Counted from the first letter of the stretch, positions 41,784-51,268 are shown. The stretch: 64,000 nucleotides of DNA from Candidatus Dependentiae bacterium (GCA_026389015.1 JAPLIR010000024.1:27128-91127); one strand, 5' to 3'. Notes: generated from the letters alone by a model not told the origin. Numbers and translations: made by a program.

Positions 41784-42842
41784 ATGAATATAGCAGTTTT
41801 AGTTTCTGGTGGTGTGGACAGCACCATCGCCTTACGCCTTTTACAAGAGCAAGGACATACGGCCACCGCTTTTTACCTCAAAATTTGGCTTGAGGATGAA
41901 CTTTCCTATCTTGGGCAATCATGTCCTTGGGAAGACGATCTCTCTTTTGTGCGGGCAGTTTGTGACCAAGCAGGCGTGCCTCTTGAAGTTAGATCTCTAC
42001 AAAGAGAATACTGGGATTATGTGGTCACTTACACGATTGCTGAAATTAAGGCCGGCCGTACGCCAAATCCTGATGTTTTGTGTAACAAACAGATTAAGTT
42101 TGGCTTTTTCTTAGACTACTTGGACGCAAAGTTTGAAAAAGTGGCGACAGGCCATTACGCCCAAGTTGAAGAAAAAGAGGGCATTTTTTATCTTAAAAAA
42201 GCACCTGATTTAATTAAAGATCAAACCTACTTTCTTTCCCATTTAAGCCAAGCGCAATTGTCTCGCGCATTGTTTCCGATTGGTCACTTAGAAAAATCAG
42301 AAGTTCGTGCCTTAGCACAAAAATTTGATGTGCCTAATAAAGATCGAAAAGATAGTCAGGGCATTTGCTTTTTGGGAAAACTTAAATTTAGTGATTTTAT
42401 TAAGCATTATTTGGGTGAACAACCTGGTGACATGCTGGAATTTGAAACGGGCAAAAAATTGGGCACACATCGCGGTTTTTGGTATCATACCATTGGTCAA
42501 CGACAAGGTTCAGGATTGGCTGGTGGGCCATGGTACGTAGTCGCCAAAGATGTGGATAAGAACATTGTTTATTTTTCTCGTTCTTACTATTCGTCGGATA
42601 AGGTACGTAATAGTTTTACGATTGAGCAATGTAATTGGCTTTCTGGTCATGCGCCGACTGAAAAAAATCTGCAGGTTAAAATTAGACATGGTAAAATGCT
42701 GTATGACTGTCAGGTTGCCCTCAATGCTGATGGCACAGGGCATGTGGTTTTGGCTCAAGATGACCAAGGATTAGCCGCGGGACAGTTTGCGGTTTTTTAT
42801 GATGGTGAGTATTGTCTTGGCTCTGGTGTAATAGCAAAATAA
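41784..42842 (+). CDS. mnmA: tRNA-specific 2-thiouridylase MnmA
   Basis: Adds sulfur to U34 of Lys, Glu and Gln tRNAs. The 352 residues show the PP-loop SGGVDS (8-13), the catalytic cysteines in NPDVLCNKQIKFG (about 99) and DSQGICFLG (about 195), TGHYAQ, and a C-terminal beta-barrel. Length is normal. The gene heads a plus-strand run with pgsA 23 bp downstream. The tRNA-Lys found in this window has a CUU anticodon, so its first base would not be the substrate. Confidence 0.96.
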   Translation: MNIAVLVSGGVDSTIALRLLQEQGHTATAFYLKIWLEDELSYLGQSCPWEDDLSFVRAVCDQAGVPLEVRSLQREYWDYVVTYTIAEIKAGRTPNPDVLCNKQIKFGFFLDYLDAKFEKVATGHYAQVEEKEGIFYLKKAPDLIKDQTYFLSHLSQAQLSRALFPIGHLEKSEVRALAQKFDVPNKDRKDSQGICFLGKLKFSDFIKHYLGEQPGDMLEFETGKKLGTHRGFWYHTIGQRQGSGLAGGPWYVVAKDVDKNIVYFSRSYYSSDKVRNSFTIEQCNWLSGHAPTEKNLQVKIRHGKMLYDCQVALNADGTGHVVLAQDDQGLAAGQFAVFYDGEYCLGSGVIAK

Positions 42843-42865
42843 CTATACGTATAAGAAAGTAATGA

Positions 42866-43453
42866 ATGTTTAATTATTTTAATAATCTTCCTGAGCGTGA
42901 AAAACGAATGACCTGGTCGACTGGTTTGACTTTAGTGCGCATGGCGCTTGTTCCTGTTATTGTGGTGGCTATTTTTAAAGCATATTGGGGCAGCGCGCTC
43001 GTATTGTTTTTGCTTGCGGGTGTTACTGACATGCTCGATGGTTATTTAGCGCGAAGATTTAATCAGCAAACATTGTTGGGCGCAGCGCTGGACCCTATAG
43101 CAGATAAGTTGCTAGTGCTTTCCTGTTTTTTTACGTTAGCGACAGTACAATCACCCTTGGGTACCATTCCTTTTTGGTTTGTAGTGCTTATAGCCTGTAA
43201 GGAGCTACTCATTGTTGTCGGTGCCTTGATGATTTATAGATATAAAGGTTCCATTGTTATCAAGCCGACCATGTTTGGCAAAACAGCAGGCGTGCTGCAA
43301 ATGGGGTGTGTGATAGGGATTGTTGCTTGTTATTTTTTTAATTGGATGTCGATTGCCGTATACTATAGCGTGTTAAGTATTGTTGCTTTTTTGGCACTGG
43401 GTGCTTTGGTGCAATATTCGATGATTGCTCTTAAACAGTTTAAAACAAAGTAG
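42866..43453 (+). CDS. pgsA: CDP-diacylglycerol-glycerol-3-phosphate 3-phosphatidyltransferase
   Basis: Membrane enzyme making phosphatidylglycerophosphate, the precursor of phosphatidylglycerol and cardiolipin. The 195 residues have about five TM helices and the CDP-alcohol phosphotransferase signature D-x2-DG-x2-AR-x8-G-x3-D-x3-D, seen as D55 to D80 (DMLDGYLARRF, then GAALDPIAD). It follows mnmA. The product needs a PGP phosphatase; the PTPMT1-like proteins at 53-58 kb are of interest for that reason. Another CDP-alcohol transferase specificity (e.g. phosphatidylserine or inositol) is possible but less likely from length. Confidence 0.9.
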   Translation: MFNYFNNLPEREKRMTWSTGLTLVRMALVPVIVVAIFKAYWGSALVLFLLAGVTDMLDGYLARRFNQQTLLGAALDPIADKLLVLSCFFTLATVQSPLGTIPFWFVVLIACKELLIVVGALMIYRYKGSIVIKPTMFGKTAGVLQMGCVIGIVACYFFNWMSIAVYYSVLSIVAFLALGALVQYSMIALKQFKTK

Positions 43454-43473
43454 TATTCTATAGAGGTTTCGTT

Positions 43474-43812
43474 ATGAAAAAATATATGTTTTTTGTTTTA
43501 TTGTTTGTGAGTGGTTCGCTTGGCGCCATGAATGAATTTATAGTTCCTAAAGATTTAAAAAAGTCGACAGTACCAGTAAATGCACGGACAAAAGAAGTAT
43601 GCGCATTGTGTGATGAGCTTAAGGAATGTGGTGATGCTATCACGACACAATGGCAAGAATTAGACAAATATAGTAAAAAGATTGCAAAGAAAAAATTAAG
43701 TGACACAGAATTTGATGCGTATGTAGAAAAATTTGAAGCATTAAAAAAAACTACCGTGGCTTTTCAAAAAGATTTTGAGAAGCATGTTTCTGATATAAAA
43801 GCAGTAAAATAA
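43474..43812 (+). CDS. Small secreted protein, unknown function
   Basis: 112 residues. The signal peptide is MKKYMFFVLLFVSGSLGAMN; the mature part is helical and charged, with two cysteine pairs (VCALCDEL, then KECGDA). The core helix KYSKKIAKKKLSDTEF is probably a coiled coil. AGAGG lies 7-8 bp before the ATG. It is 20 bp after pgsA, so likely the third gene of that transcript. No family recognised. Confidence 0.7.
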   Translation: MKKYMFFVLLFVSGSLGAMNEFIVPKDLKKSTVPVNARTKEVCALCDELKECGDAITTQWQELDKYSKKIAKKKLSDTEFDAYVEKFEALKKTTVAFQKDFEKHVSDIKAVK

Positions 43813-43913
43813 GATCATAAAAAGAAAAAGTAGTTGTTTACATTTTTTTATGATTGTTCATAGTAGACTATAGGTTTATGTATAAAAATTAAACGAATTG
43901 GAAGGATTTTATT

Positions 43914-44489
43914 ATGGCTAGTTATAATCGCGTGGTAATGGTTGGAAACTTAACCAGAGATCCAGAACACAAGCAACTTGCTTCCGGTCAAGCAGTATGC
44001 CGTTTGGGACTTGCGAGTAATCGTCAGTTCAAAAACAGACAAACTGACTCAATGGTACAAGAAGTATGCTACATCGATGTTGATGTTTGGGGCGCGCAAG
44101 CAGAAAGCTGCCGTCAATATTTGAGCAAAGGCAGATCGATTCTTGTTGAAGGTCGCTTAAAGCTTGATAGTTGGGAAGATCAAAACGGACAAAAGAGAAG
44201 CAAACATTCAATTGTTGCCGATCGTATTGTGTTCTTGTCTTCAGGCGCAGAAGCTGGTGCGTCAGCATCAGAAGACAACGAGCAAGCTGATGGTGGTTCC
44301 ACCTCACAACTCGATGCAAACATTGAACGTGAATTACTTGGTCAAATAGACCAAATTAAAAAAAGAGCAAAAACTGCTGGTGCGGTTAAAGCTAAAGAAA
44401 CTCCTGCAAGATCAGCTGGATCAAGCAGAGATACCGGCGAAATCGATTTTAAAGATGAGCCACCATTCCAAGACGATTTGCCATTCTAG
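43914..44489 (+). CDS. ssb: Single-stranded DNA-binding protein
   Basis: Coats single-stranded DNA during replication and repair. The 191 residues have an N-terminal OB fold (1-108; SYNRVVMVGNLTRDPEHK, VEGRLKLDSWEDQNG), a long flexible linker and the acidic interaction tip DEPPFQDDLPF that recruits partner proteins. GGAAGG lies about 9 bp before the ATG. A terminator at 44556-44598 ends the unit. The linker contains about 45 residues predicted helical (ERELLGQIDQIKKRAK), longer than in many SSBs. Confidence 0.97.
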   Translation: MASYNRVVMVGNLTRDPEHKQLASGQAVCRLGLASNRQFKNRQTDSMVQEVCYIDVDVWGAQAESCRQYLSKGRSILVEGRLKLDSWEDQNGQKRSKHSIVADRIVFLSSGAEAGASASEDNEQADGGSTSQLDANIERELLGQIDQIKKRAKTAGAVKAKETPARSAGSSRDTGEIDFKDEPPFQDDLPF

Positions 44490-44555
44490 TCGTCTAGATT
44501 ATTGTATCCCCAGAATAGGCTCAAGCCCTTTTCCAGGGGATCCTCATTAAGAATT

Positions 44556-44598
44556 AAAAAAGCCTCACCGTGCATAAGCATGAGTGAGGCTTTTTTTT
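44556..44598. terminator. Bidirectional terminator between ssb and a convergent gene
   Basis: AAAAAGCCTCAC pairs with GTGAGGCTTTTT, with a further GCAT/ATG inner stem; T8 follows on the plus strand and A-rich sequence on the other side. Confidence 0.93.
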
Positions 44599-44603
44599 AG
44601 ATT

Positions 44604-45068
44604 CTAGTTTTTTATTTCAGAAAGATCCATGAGAGAGCACGTGGTGGTGCCAGGTTGTTGGGTTATAATTTTTTTGGCATTGATGTTATTGGTTAGGATT
44701 GATGGAGAAGGTGTCAGTACTACCTGTGCTTTTGCATTAATTAAGGCTTGGATAAGTGGTGAGCTTGTACTCATAGTGCTGCTTGTTGCATCGTAGTGCA
44801 ATGTTGCTGTTATACTGTGATTTTTGATTGGTTCTGGAGCGACGGTTGTGTCTAGAGAGATGGTTGCTTGAGCAAGAGCAGTTGTCTGTGTTATGTGGGT
44901 AGGTGTTGAAGGGGTAGGGGTTGGTTTTTGTAGCGCTTTGCTGAGAAGGGGCTTCTGAATATTTTCCGATTCTTGTATGCAGCAACAGCAAAAATTCATT
45001 GCATTTGTCGGGCACATTAAAAGGAGTAAGCTTGCTCCCGTTACATAAAACATACGCTGAGTTTTCAT
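44604..45068 (-). CDS. Secreted Thr/Pro-rich protein with Cys cluster
   Basis: 154 residues. A signal peptide (about 6-23) is followed immediately by NFCCCCIQES, four consecutive cysteines that could be lipidated, bind metal or be oxidised. The rest is Pro/Thr/Ser-rich and probably disordered. AGGAT precedes the ATG. No family recognised. First of four small exported proteins read in the same direction (44.6-47.0 kb). Confidence 0.65.
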   Translation of the reverse strand: MKTQRMFYVTGASLLLLMCPTNAMNFCCCCIQESENIQKPLLSKALQKPTPTPSTPTHITQTTALAQATISLDTTVAPEPIKNHSITATLHYDATSSTMSTSSPLIQALINAKAQVVLTPSPSILTNNINAKKIITQQPGTTTCSLMDLSEIKN

Positions 45069-45168
45069 GATATCCTCATAGGTAAACTTACACCAAGAGA
45101 TCGGCCTGATTGTCCAGTGAAAGAATACCTATGAGGTGAAAATATGTAAATAGCCTCTTGTGATCGTG

Positions 45169-45651
45169 TTAGGCGAAAAATACGTAGGTGCTGACGCTTA
45201 AGGTTGTAATGGTAGCGAGCGCTGGAAGTTGATTTCTGACGGTAGCTGTTGCAGCCGATAATTTTTCGGTCGCTAGGTTTTTGATGTTGTTTATCCATGA
45301 TTCAAGAGTTGTTCGCGATAGTTTTAGTGTTGATCCAGCGGCGGCTAGGGTTTGGTTAGCCTGGTTGAATAGTGTTTCTTCTAAGTTTTCAACATATTTA
45401 TTTTTTGTTTCGTTATCAAGTGAGCCATCAAAGAATGCCTCACTGAGGTTTTGATGAAGGAAGAGTGTGCCATTGATCATTGCGGTGCTGAGGGTAATTA
45501 GTCCATTGGTAACTGAGTGTTTGTTGATGAGTGAAGTAGGTGTTTGTGATGTGTCGGTTGGACATTCAGCTGAAGGGGTATTCATGCCGAACAGTGCATG
45601 TCCAATGATGAGAGAAGTTACTATGACTAGGGTGTGTATTATTTTTTTCAT
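45169..45651 (-). CDS. Exported protein with C-terminal membrane tail
   Basis: 160 residues with a signal peptide (about 1-22), a helical middle, and a C-terminal hydrophobic end (LPALATITTLSVSTYVFFA). The last 30 residues are similar to those of the upstream gene's product (ATVENYLPKILATLATLGTG), so the two share a membrane-tail module. Function unknown; probably anchored in the inner membrane from outside. Confidence 0.65.
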   Translation of the reverse strand: MKKIIHTLVIVTSLIIGHALFGMNTPSAECPTDTSQTPTSLINKHSVTNGLITLSTAMINGTLFLHQNLSEAFFDGSLDNETKNKYVENLEETLFNQANQTLAAAGSTLKLSRTTLESWINNIKNLATEKLSAATATVRNQLPALATITTLSVSTYVFFA

Positions 45652-45663
45652 AATATATCGTTG

Positions 45664-46407
45664 TTACGTAAGGAAAAAATAAATGCCGGTACCAAGGGTC
45701 GCTAATGTGGCTAATATTTTAGGGAGGTAGTTTTCTACGGTAGCTGCAGTGGCGAATGTTTTTTGTACCGTGCTATTTTTTAGGTCGTCGGCACAAGGAT
45801 TTTTAATTGGTTGAGATGCGCATGTTGCTGGTTGGGTAGCTTGCCCGCTTATTGTCGGCTTTGTTTGTTGTGGGGATTCGATATCTTTTTCTAATGTCGA
45901 TTGAAATTTTATAGGCATGAAGCATGCAAGATTTTGGTCAAAGCGATTTAAAAGGTCGTTTAAATATGCAAGATATTGGTCAGAGAGCTCAGTGGCTTGT
46001 TTATTATCGATCTTAGCAAAAACAGCTATTTTTTCAATGAGTATTTGGTGAAGTAGTCTCATTTTTTCAAGCAAGTTATGTAATAAGGTGATCTCTGATT
46101 TTAATAAGTAAGAAGTCTCATTTTCTGGGAATACTGATGCCAGCAAGTTTTGTATACTTATGGTAAAGGCTACTATGAATTGCTGCGTTTCATTTTCTGA
46201 AAATGTTGATTTTTGAAGTTCTTGTATTCCAAGTGTTAGGGATTTTATTAATTGTTGAAGCTCTTTGATGCTATTATTATCATCATGCTCTATTTGTTTT
46301 TTTGGTTCATGCGCTTGTGGTTGTCTGGTCTCTATGTTCATACCAAATGTGGGTAAGCTTGACATGAGAATTGTGATAAGTAATGTCTTTTTTAGATTGT
46401 TTTTCAT
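45664..46407 (-). CDS. Exported helical protein with the same C-terminal tail
   Basis: 247 residues. Signal peptide (about 6-22, ends PTFGMN), then long helices (IKELQQLIKSLTLGIQELQK, LLHNLLEKMRLLHQILIEK) and a C-terminal hydrophobic tail related to that of the gene 13 bp downstream. AAGGAT is upstream of the ATG. No family recognised. Likely one operon with its neighbours. Confidence 0.65.
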   Translation of the reverse strand: MKNNLKKTLLITILMSSLPTFGMNIETRQPQAHEPKKQIEHDDNNSIKELQQLIKSLTLGIQELQKSTFSENETQQFIVAFTISIQNLLASVFPENETSYLLKSEITLLHNLLEKMRLLHQILIEKIAVFAKIDNKQATELSDQYLAYLNDLLNRFDQNLACFMPIKFQSTLEKDIESPQQTKPTISGQATQPATCASQPIKNPCADDLKNSTVQKTFATAATVENYLPKILATLATLGTGIYFFLT

Positions 46408-46438
46408 AAAAATCCTTCATTTTTAAAATAAGAATAAC

Positions 46439-46960
46439 CTACTGTTTCATTTTTAATAGATAATAGCTGGCCATGCTCGCTATAGATGCAAACATCAGTA
46501 TGAATATGAGCCCAAAGTAATTGGTCGTTTGGGGTGCTTGCGTGCCATCGGCTTTTAAGGTTGTCAATTGTGCCTTGATGGCTTCAATATGCGTTTTAAT
46601 CTGTGATTTTTTGTAGGCTATTTCTTGTTCGTGCTGCAGGGTTGTAAGTGAAGTATTAAATTCTTGCAGTATTTCCAGGATTGTTTTGCCAAAGAACCTT
46701 GCGCCGCGGTTACGGTCATCGGCAGGTTTAAAATTTTTAATGTGTTCTGGTAGCGATGCTAATTTGTTGCGCCATACTAATTTTTGAACAATGCTGATTT
46801 GATTAAAATATAAATGATTAGCGTTAATGGCGCTGGAGACTTCATCAAGCATGGTACATGCTTTACGTACAATCTTTTGATGGTCCGTATCCATGCCCAT
46901 GGCATGCAAGCTGCTTGCCACTATAAGTATGAACAATGTCTTTTTTACTGTGCTCTTCAT
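46439..46960 (-). CDS. Exported helical protein with C-terminal TM helix
   Basis: 173 residues from the ATG at 46960, chosen because GGGG lies upstream and a signal peptide starts there (MKSTVKKTLFILIVASSLHA). The middle is helical with a predicted coiled coil (EFNTSLTTLQHEQEIAYKK), followed by a C-terminal TM (YFGLIFILMFASIASMASYY) and a basic end. Signal plus tail anchor is the same layout as in the two genes downstream. Family unknown. Confidence 0.65.
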   Translation of the reverse strand: MKSTVKKTLFILIVASSLHAMGMDTDHQKIVRKACTMLDEVSSAINANHLYFNQISIVQKLVWRNKLASLPEHIKNFKPADDRNRGARFFGKTILEILQEFNTSLTTLQHEQEIAYKKSQIKTHIEAIKAQLTTLKADGTQAPQTTNYFGLIFILMFASIASMASYYLLKMKQ

Positions 46961-47204
46961 AAAGAGCCCCCCTTTTAAAAAAATATAACCTATCATTACC
47001 CTTAATTATAACCTGTTTTGAATTTATTGCAATGTCTATTTTTGGTTACTATTCAAATTAGAATAGATCTTGCAGATAAGATGGCTGTTTGGCTCATGGT
47101 TAACCTAAGAAAACATCTATTCATTTACAAATAGAATATTATTTTGCAATAATAAATAAAGAATATGGAGCTATGGTGTGACGTAATATAATGGGGATAA
47201 GGGT

Positions 47205-47645
47205 ATGAACTGGGCAAAAGGGATTTTTTTTGGGGTGGCCATGTATGGCTGTGTTGCCGTCGCAGCTCAGAATGTTGCCCATTCGGTCGCAAAAAAAGCT
47301 TTTTTGGATGTTTTATTTCCTAGCTCATCGTTAAAAAATACCTATGCTGCTTGTACCAAAACTCGTGGATGCATGGGGCTTGCGCGCGCGCATAGTAGCA
47401 ATGATGCACGTATAAAGGACGATATAGTACTGCACCTGGCCGCTCTTGAAGCATGTATTAATGAGATGGTTCACGTCAAATCGACTCATAAGGCGCATGA
47501 GATTGAATATCTTTTGAACATTATGGATTATATGCAGGTTGAGGCTCATCAGATGACCACAGCCTCTGATGATGACTTTTGGCGCAGGGTTGCTGTTGGA
47601 GTTGCCTTGATAAGAGAGAAGATAACAGAGACATTGTTACGCTGA
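47205..47645 (+). CDS. Small exported protein, unknown function
   Basis: 146 residues. The N-terminus is hydrophobic (about 4-22, FFGVAMYGCVAVAAQNVA) and may be a signal peptide. The rest is helical with two cysteines close together (ACTKTRGCMG), and it ends in a helix VGVALIREKITETLLR. ATAAGGG precedes the ATG. It converges on the lipase-like gene (stops 2 bp apart). No family recognised. Confidence 0.6.
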   Translation: MNWAKGIFFGVAMYGCVAVAAQNVAHSVAKKAFLDVLFPSSSLKNTYAACTKTRGCMGLARAHSSNDARIKDDIVLHLAALEACINEMVHVKSTHKAHEIEYLLNIMDYMQVEAHQMTTASDDDFWRRVAVGVALIREKITETLLR

Positions 47646-47647
47646 CG

Positions 47648-48556
47648 TTAGCGAATCAGTGCTAAGATTTTCTTTTGTTTTTTGTTATGGCTTGGTCTTG
47701 ATTGTTTCCACTCTTCAGATCCATCAACAAGCATGGGCAGCAATGCAATAAATTCTTGAGACAAAAAGCCAGCATGATTGATGCCACTATTGTTAATAGT
47801 TAGTTCTGCTTGATAGAGGTTGTGATGAGCTGGAAATTCGCGCTCGGAAAATTTCCAATGACGTCGGAGATTGTTGTCGGTTAGATAAAATCCTTGTGGG
47901 TCAAGGACTTGCATCCAGTCCTTGCGCGAGTAGAATGAATATATTTTTTTAAATAGGGGATCTTTAACTAATTCTTGTGTTTCACTTTGTACTGGGCAGG
48001 CCAATAAGATTGCTTCAACTTTGAGTTGATTATCAGGATCTTGTACTTTTGCCAAATTTAATGCAACATTTCCGCCATGGCTATGGGTTATGAGGGTGAT
48101 TTCCGGAGTAATTCCGTGTTCTTCTGTATAACGTTTGGACAAATTTTTGAGCGCATTGTAAAGCTCTTGCGCCGTTTCTTTTCTGCTATTAAAGCTCAAT
48201 TTTCCTGACCATCCGAATGTATAAAAATGTTCAAGAGGGAATTTGACAGGGTCGGTGGCAGAAAGAGTGGCAATGGTATGATGTAGGCGATATGATTTTG
48301 GCAGCTCTTTTGCATGGATTAACCCCTGTGTTGGCGTTGCATGAATAAAGTCTGAGATGAGACCAAAGGACTTAGTGCCGTGGAGCCATACGGTCACACG
48401 GGGCGATTGTAGTGCGTCAACAGCAGAAGGAAGTTTTTGTGGGAGAGTTGTAGGCGTTTTGTTGATGGGGCTTGATAAATTTGTGCTTTTGACAAACGAT
48501 GTTGTCATTAACGCACAAAGCAGTACAAGATTTTTTATTCTTTTAAACCACGTCAT
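47648..48556 (-). CDS. Secreted alpha/beta-hydrolase, lipase-like
   Basis: 302 residues. A signal-like N-terminus (about 8-24) precedes an alpha/beta-hydrolase pattern: oxyanion strand VTVWLHGTKS (about 54-63) and nucleophile elbow LITHSHGGNVALNLA with Ser159. The usual GxSxG is HxSxG here, a form known in some lipases. A later Asp/His pair for the triad is plausible (e.g. Asp in SRKDWMQVLD and His in HHNLY or INHAGF), but not proven. Likely cleaves ester bonds in lipids outside the cytoplasm. AGGG precedes the ATG. Confidence 0.72.
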   Translation of the reverse strand: MTWFKRIKNLVLLCALMTTSFVKSTNLSSPINKTPTTLPQKLPSAVDALQSPRVTVWLHGTKSFGLISDFIHATPTQGLIHAKELPKSYRLHHTIATLSATDPVKFPLEHFYTFGWSGKLSFNSRKETAQELYNALKNLSKRYTEEHGITPEITLITHSHGGNVALNLAKVQDPDNQLKVEAILLACPVQSETQELVKDPLFKKIYSFYSRKDWMQVLDPQGFYLTDNNLRRHWKFSEREFPAHHNLYQAELTINNSGINHAGFLSQEFIALLPMLVDGSEEWKQSRPSHNKKQKKILALIR

Positions 48557-48745
48557 TTTCAGCCCTAATAGTCATTAAGTATCTCCAATAATTCCATAAT
48601 TATTATACCATGCAGGCATCCAGGGGAGCAAGTTTTTCATGTTACTTGTTTGCATTACGGTTACGTTGCAATAGTATTGATTTTTTTTCCTAGGTTCTAG
48701 TAGTGTGTTATGGTTGTGTATTGTTTTTTAATAATAAGGAGTTGT

Positions 48746-49318
48746 ATGAAGAATTCGAGTAAGTTATTGATCGCGATGTTGTTGTTACCAACAAGTAGAT
48801 TGTTTGCGCCAAGGGGAGCTCCAAAGGCAATCGATACAACTAAGCCTGTGGCAGCAACTAAAGTTGTGGATCCATCTGATGTTTTATTAAGAGCGGTTAC
48901 AGATTATACCACCCTAGACACGGTTATAGATTTATTGAAGGAAGGTGCAAAAATTAATGCGAAAGATAAAAATGGTAATACTCCGCTTATGATAGCAATA
49001 TCAGCTTCACTGGACGATATGCCAACGGGTAATTCCAGACTTCTTAAGCAGAATCATTTGGTTTCAGTGCTTTTGGCAAACGGCGCTCAGGTTAATGACC
49101 AAAATAATGATGGAAACACAGCATTGCACCTAGCAGTTAAGGAACGTAATAATGATATCATAGCGACATTGTTTGAGCGTGCTGATTTGGACACTACTAT
49201 TAAGAACAATGATAAGAAAACTGCTTATGATATCGCAAACAAAGAAACAAGAGCATTATTGGATAAGGTAATGTCTTCTAAGGCTGATAGCAAAGCAGCG
49301 GAAGAACAACCTAGATAG
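48746..49318 (+). CDS. Exported ankyrin-repeat protein
   Basis: 190 residues from the ATG at 48746, chosen for AAGGAG 6 bp upstream and the signal peptide that begins there (MKNSSKLLIAMLLLPTSRLF). About three ankyrin repeats: DTVIDLLKEGAKINAKDKN, TPLMIAISASL with a longer insertion, and TALHLAVKERNNDIIATLFE. The tail is charged. It overlaps the convergent barrel gene by 8 bp at the stops. Target unknown. Confidence 0.82.
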   Translation: MKNSSKLLIAMLLLPTSRLFAPRGAPKAIDTTKPVAATKVVDPSDVLLRAVTDYTTLDTVIDLLKEGAKINAKDKNGNTPLMIAISASLDDMPTGNSRLLKQNHLVSVLLANGAQVNDQNNDGNTALHLAVKERNNDIIATLFERADLDTTIKNNDKKTAYDIANKETRALLDKVMSSKADSKAAEEQPR

Positions 49319-50552
49319 TCCACGATAGGTCAAGGCCAAAGTAGCCGCCTGCCGTATAATTTTTAAAGACTTTTTTGCCCGCGCATTGCGCATTAAACAA
49401 TAAGCCAATGCGTGGGCCAACAAGCTCATCTTGATTACTGAAATCATATTCGAACGCCAAATGGACCGTGTGCATTTGCCAGCCTTGGAGCCGTGCATCA
49501 CTTGAGGCGATGGTTGCACTAAAGATAGGATCATGAGGCGTTATGTAGTCGCGAGTTTTTTGGGCGAAGGTGTAGCCTAATGTACACGAAAATCGTTCGG
49601 CAATATGGTCCCATTTAAAGAAAGCTCCAATATCCCATAATGGGCCCTGATGAACTGTTGCTCTATCCTGGGCCAGCGTAATCAGGCCTTGTTGCAGGTA
49701 ATCGGTTTTAATTCTCATGTTTTTGCATCGATTCAAAAAAGGCAGCACGCCGATGTGAAGTCCAGTGGTGAGCCATTCATAAGCACCAATTGAAAGATCG
49801 CATATCACGGGAAATCCAACATGTTTATCGTATCCTGAAGAAATATCAAACACGCAGTGCTCACTTCTTGCAGTGCCGCTTGGGGTTAGAATACCACCTT
49901 TGATGGTAAAATCGATAAAGTCTAATGTTGTGGCCTTTTCGTAATTGATGGTCCACCCAAGAAGGAGGCTGATGTCGCCAATAGCAGATTGTTCTATGGG
50001 GCAAAGGCTCAGGTCGTAACGTGCTAAAATTGCATTAAACTTTGTTAAAAAGTTATTCCATGCAGGTACTGAGTGGGTCTGGCTCAGGTCGAAAAAATGT
50101 TGAGGGTGTATTTTAAAGCGGCGTACGGGCATATAGAATTGGGTAAAAAGTCCGTGGGTAAAATTTTGATAGAGGACGATGTCTGATTCTATAACTTTAA
50201 AATAGCCCGGGAATGAGAGATGAGCAAAGCACCCGTTTGCCTCTGTTTGACTTAATGCTATGAGTGCTGCATCGGCAGGATTGCTACTATCTTTGTTAGG
50301 TACTCCATTGCCCAACACACGCATGTTGCAGGTGCCATAGATGTCAAAGAGGGGAACTAGTTTCCCCAGGCAGTTGCGGCCTTTTTTTGTTGATCCTCCC
50401 GCCAATACAATGTCGGCGGTGGTGAGCCAATCTTTTTCAAGTCGTGGTTCGGCAAATAAAAAACTTGCGCGATAAAAATGATGATTGTCGATACCCGATA
50501 GGGGCATGACGATTGATAGTGCAATGGCAATGACTAGATAGAAGGGGTTCAT
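49311..50552 (-). CDS. Predicted outer-membrane beta-barrel protein
   Basis: 413 residues. Signal peptide (about 4-20, LVIAIALSIVMPLSG), then alternating polar/hydrophobic strands rich in Tyr, Phe and Trp (WDIGAFFKWDHIAERFSCTL, VHLAFEYDFSN). It ends in an aromatic strand GGYFGLDLSWTI. This pattern is typical of outer-membrane barrels, although the terminal residue is Ile rather than Phe. Family not recognised; it could be a porin-like channel. GGAAAAA precedes the ATG. Supports a Gram-negative cell plan. Confidence 0.65.
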   Translation of the reverse strand: MNPFYLVIAIALSIVMPLSGIDNHHFYRASFLFAEPRLEKDWLTTADIVLAGGSTKKGRNCLGKLVPLFDIYGTCNMRVLGNGVPNKDSSNPADAALIALSQTEANGCFAHLSFPGYFKVIESDIVLYQNFTHGLFTQFYMPVRRFKIHPQHFFDLSQTHSVPAWNNFLTKFNAILARYDLSLCPIEQSAIGDISLLLGWTINYEKATTLDFIDFTIKGGILTPSGTARSEHCVFDISSGYDKHVGFPVICDLSIGAYEWLTTGLHIGVLPFLNRCKNMRIKTDYLQQGLITLAQDRATVHQGPLWDIGAFFKWDHIAERFSCTLGYTFAQKTRDYITPHDPIFSATIASSDARLQGWQMHTVHLAFEYDFSNQDELVGPRIGLLFNAQCAGKKVFKNYTAGGYFGLDLSWTI

Positions 50553-50725
50553 CCGATTTTTCCATGAGTTAGGCTGTGGTTATGTTCTGCTCTAGCTATA
50601 TATATAGAAAAAATCTGACAAAAAGGGAAGTCTTGTCGTTGTTTTGCTTGCATTAACGATTGTTACTTTTGCCCATTTTGCTATGCTAAATACTAAATAA
50701 TAGCAATTTTACGACGGGGGACTTT

Positions 50726-51268
50726 ATGGTCATGGACGATATAAAAGATATGATTAATGATGCAATGGGCAAGCAAGAAACACCATCCGACGCAACGGAT
50801 GCGGGCCAAACCCAAATAGATCAACTGGTGACGTGTGCTTCAGAGCGAGATATGTGGAAAGATCGCTATATGCGCGTGCAAGCTGACCTTGATAATTTCA
50901 CCAAGCGGGTTGATAAAGAGCGTGTACAATGGAAGATTTTTGCACAATCAGCGGTGATTCAAGATATTTTACCAATAATTGACGATTTTGACCGTGCTTT
51001 TGAGCAACCGGTCAAAGACGCAACACCTGAAATGCAAACAATGCTTGCTGGGTTTGATATGATTCGTAAATCATTCTACCGCTTTTTGGACAAGCATGAA
51101 ATCAAGGAAATTCCAGCATCTATGCCGTTTGATCCTCAGTATCATGAGTCATTAATGCATGTTGATTCACCGGATCATGCATCAGGGGACATCGTTGCAA
51201 TCTTGCAAAAAGGATTTACTTTTAAGGGTACGGTTCTCCGACCAGCAAAAGTTAGTGTGGCAAAATAA
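50726..51268 (+). CDS. grpE: Nucleotide exchange factor GrpE
   Basis: Exchange factor for the DnaK chaperone. The 180 residues start with an acidic tail, a long coiled coil (DRYMRVQADLDNFTKRVDKE), and the beta domain with the family motif FDPQYHESLMHV and VLQKGFT-like IVAILQKGFTFKGTVLRPAKV. GGGGG is 5 bp before the ATG at 50726. A second ATG two codons later is equally close. dnaK and dnaJ are not in the window. ychF follows 38 bp later. Confidence 0.95.
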   Translation: MVMDDIKDMINDAMGKQETPSDATDAGQTQIDQLVTCASERDMWKDRYMRVQADLDNFTKRVDKERVQWKIFAQSAVIQDILPIIDDFDRAFEQPVKDATPEMQTMLAGFDMIRKSFYRFLDKHEIKEIPASMPFDPQYHESLMHVDSPDHASGDIVAILQKGFTFKGTVLRPAKVSVAK

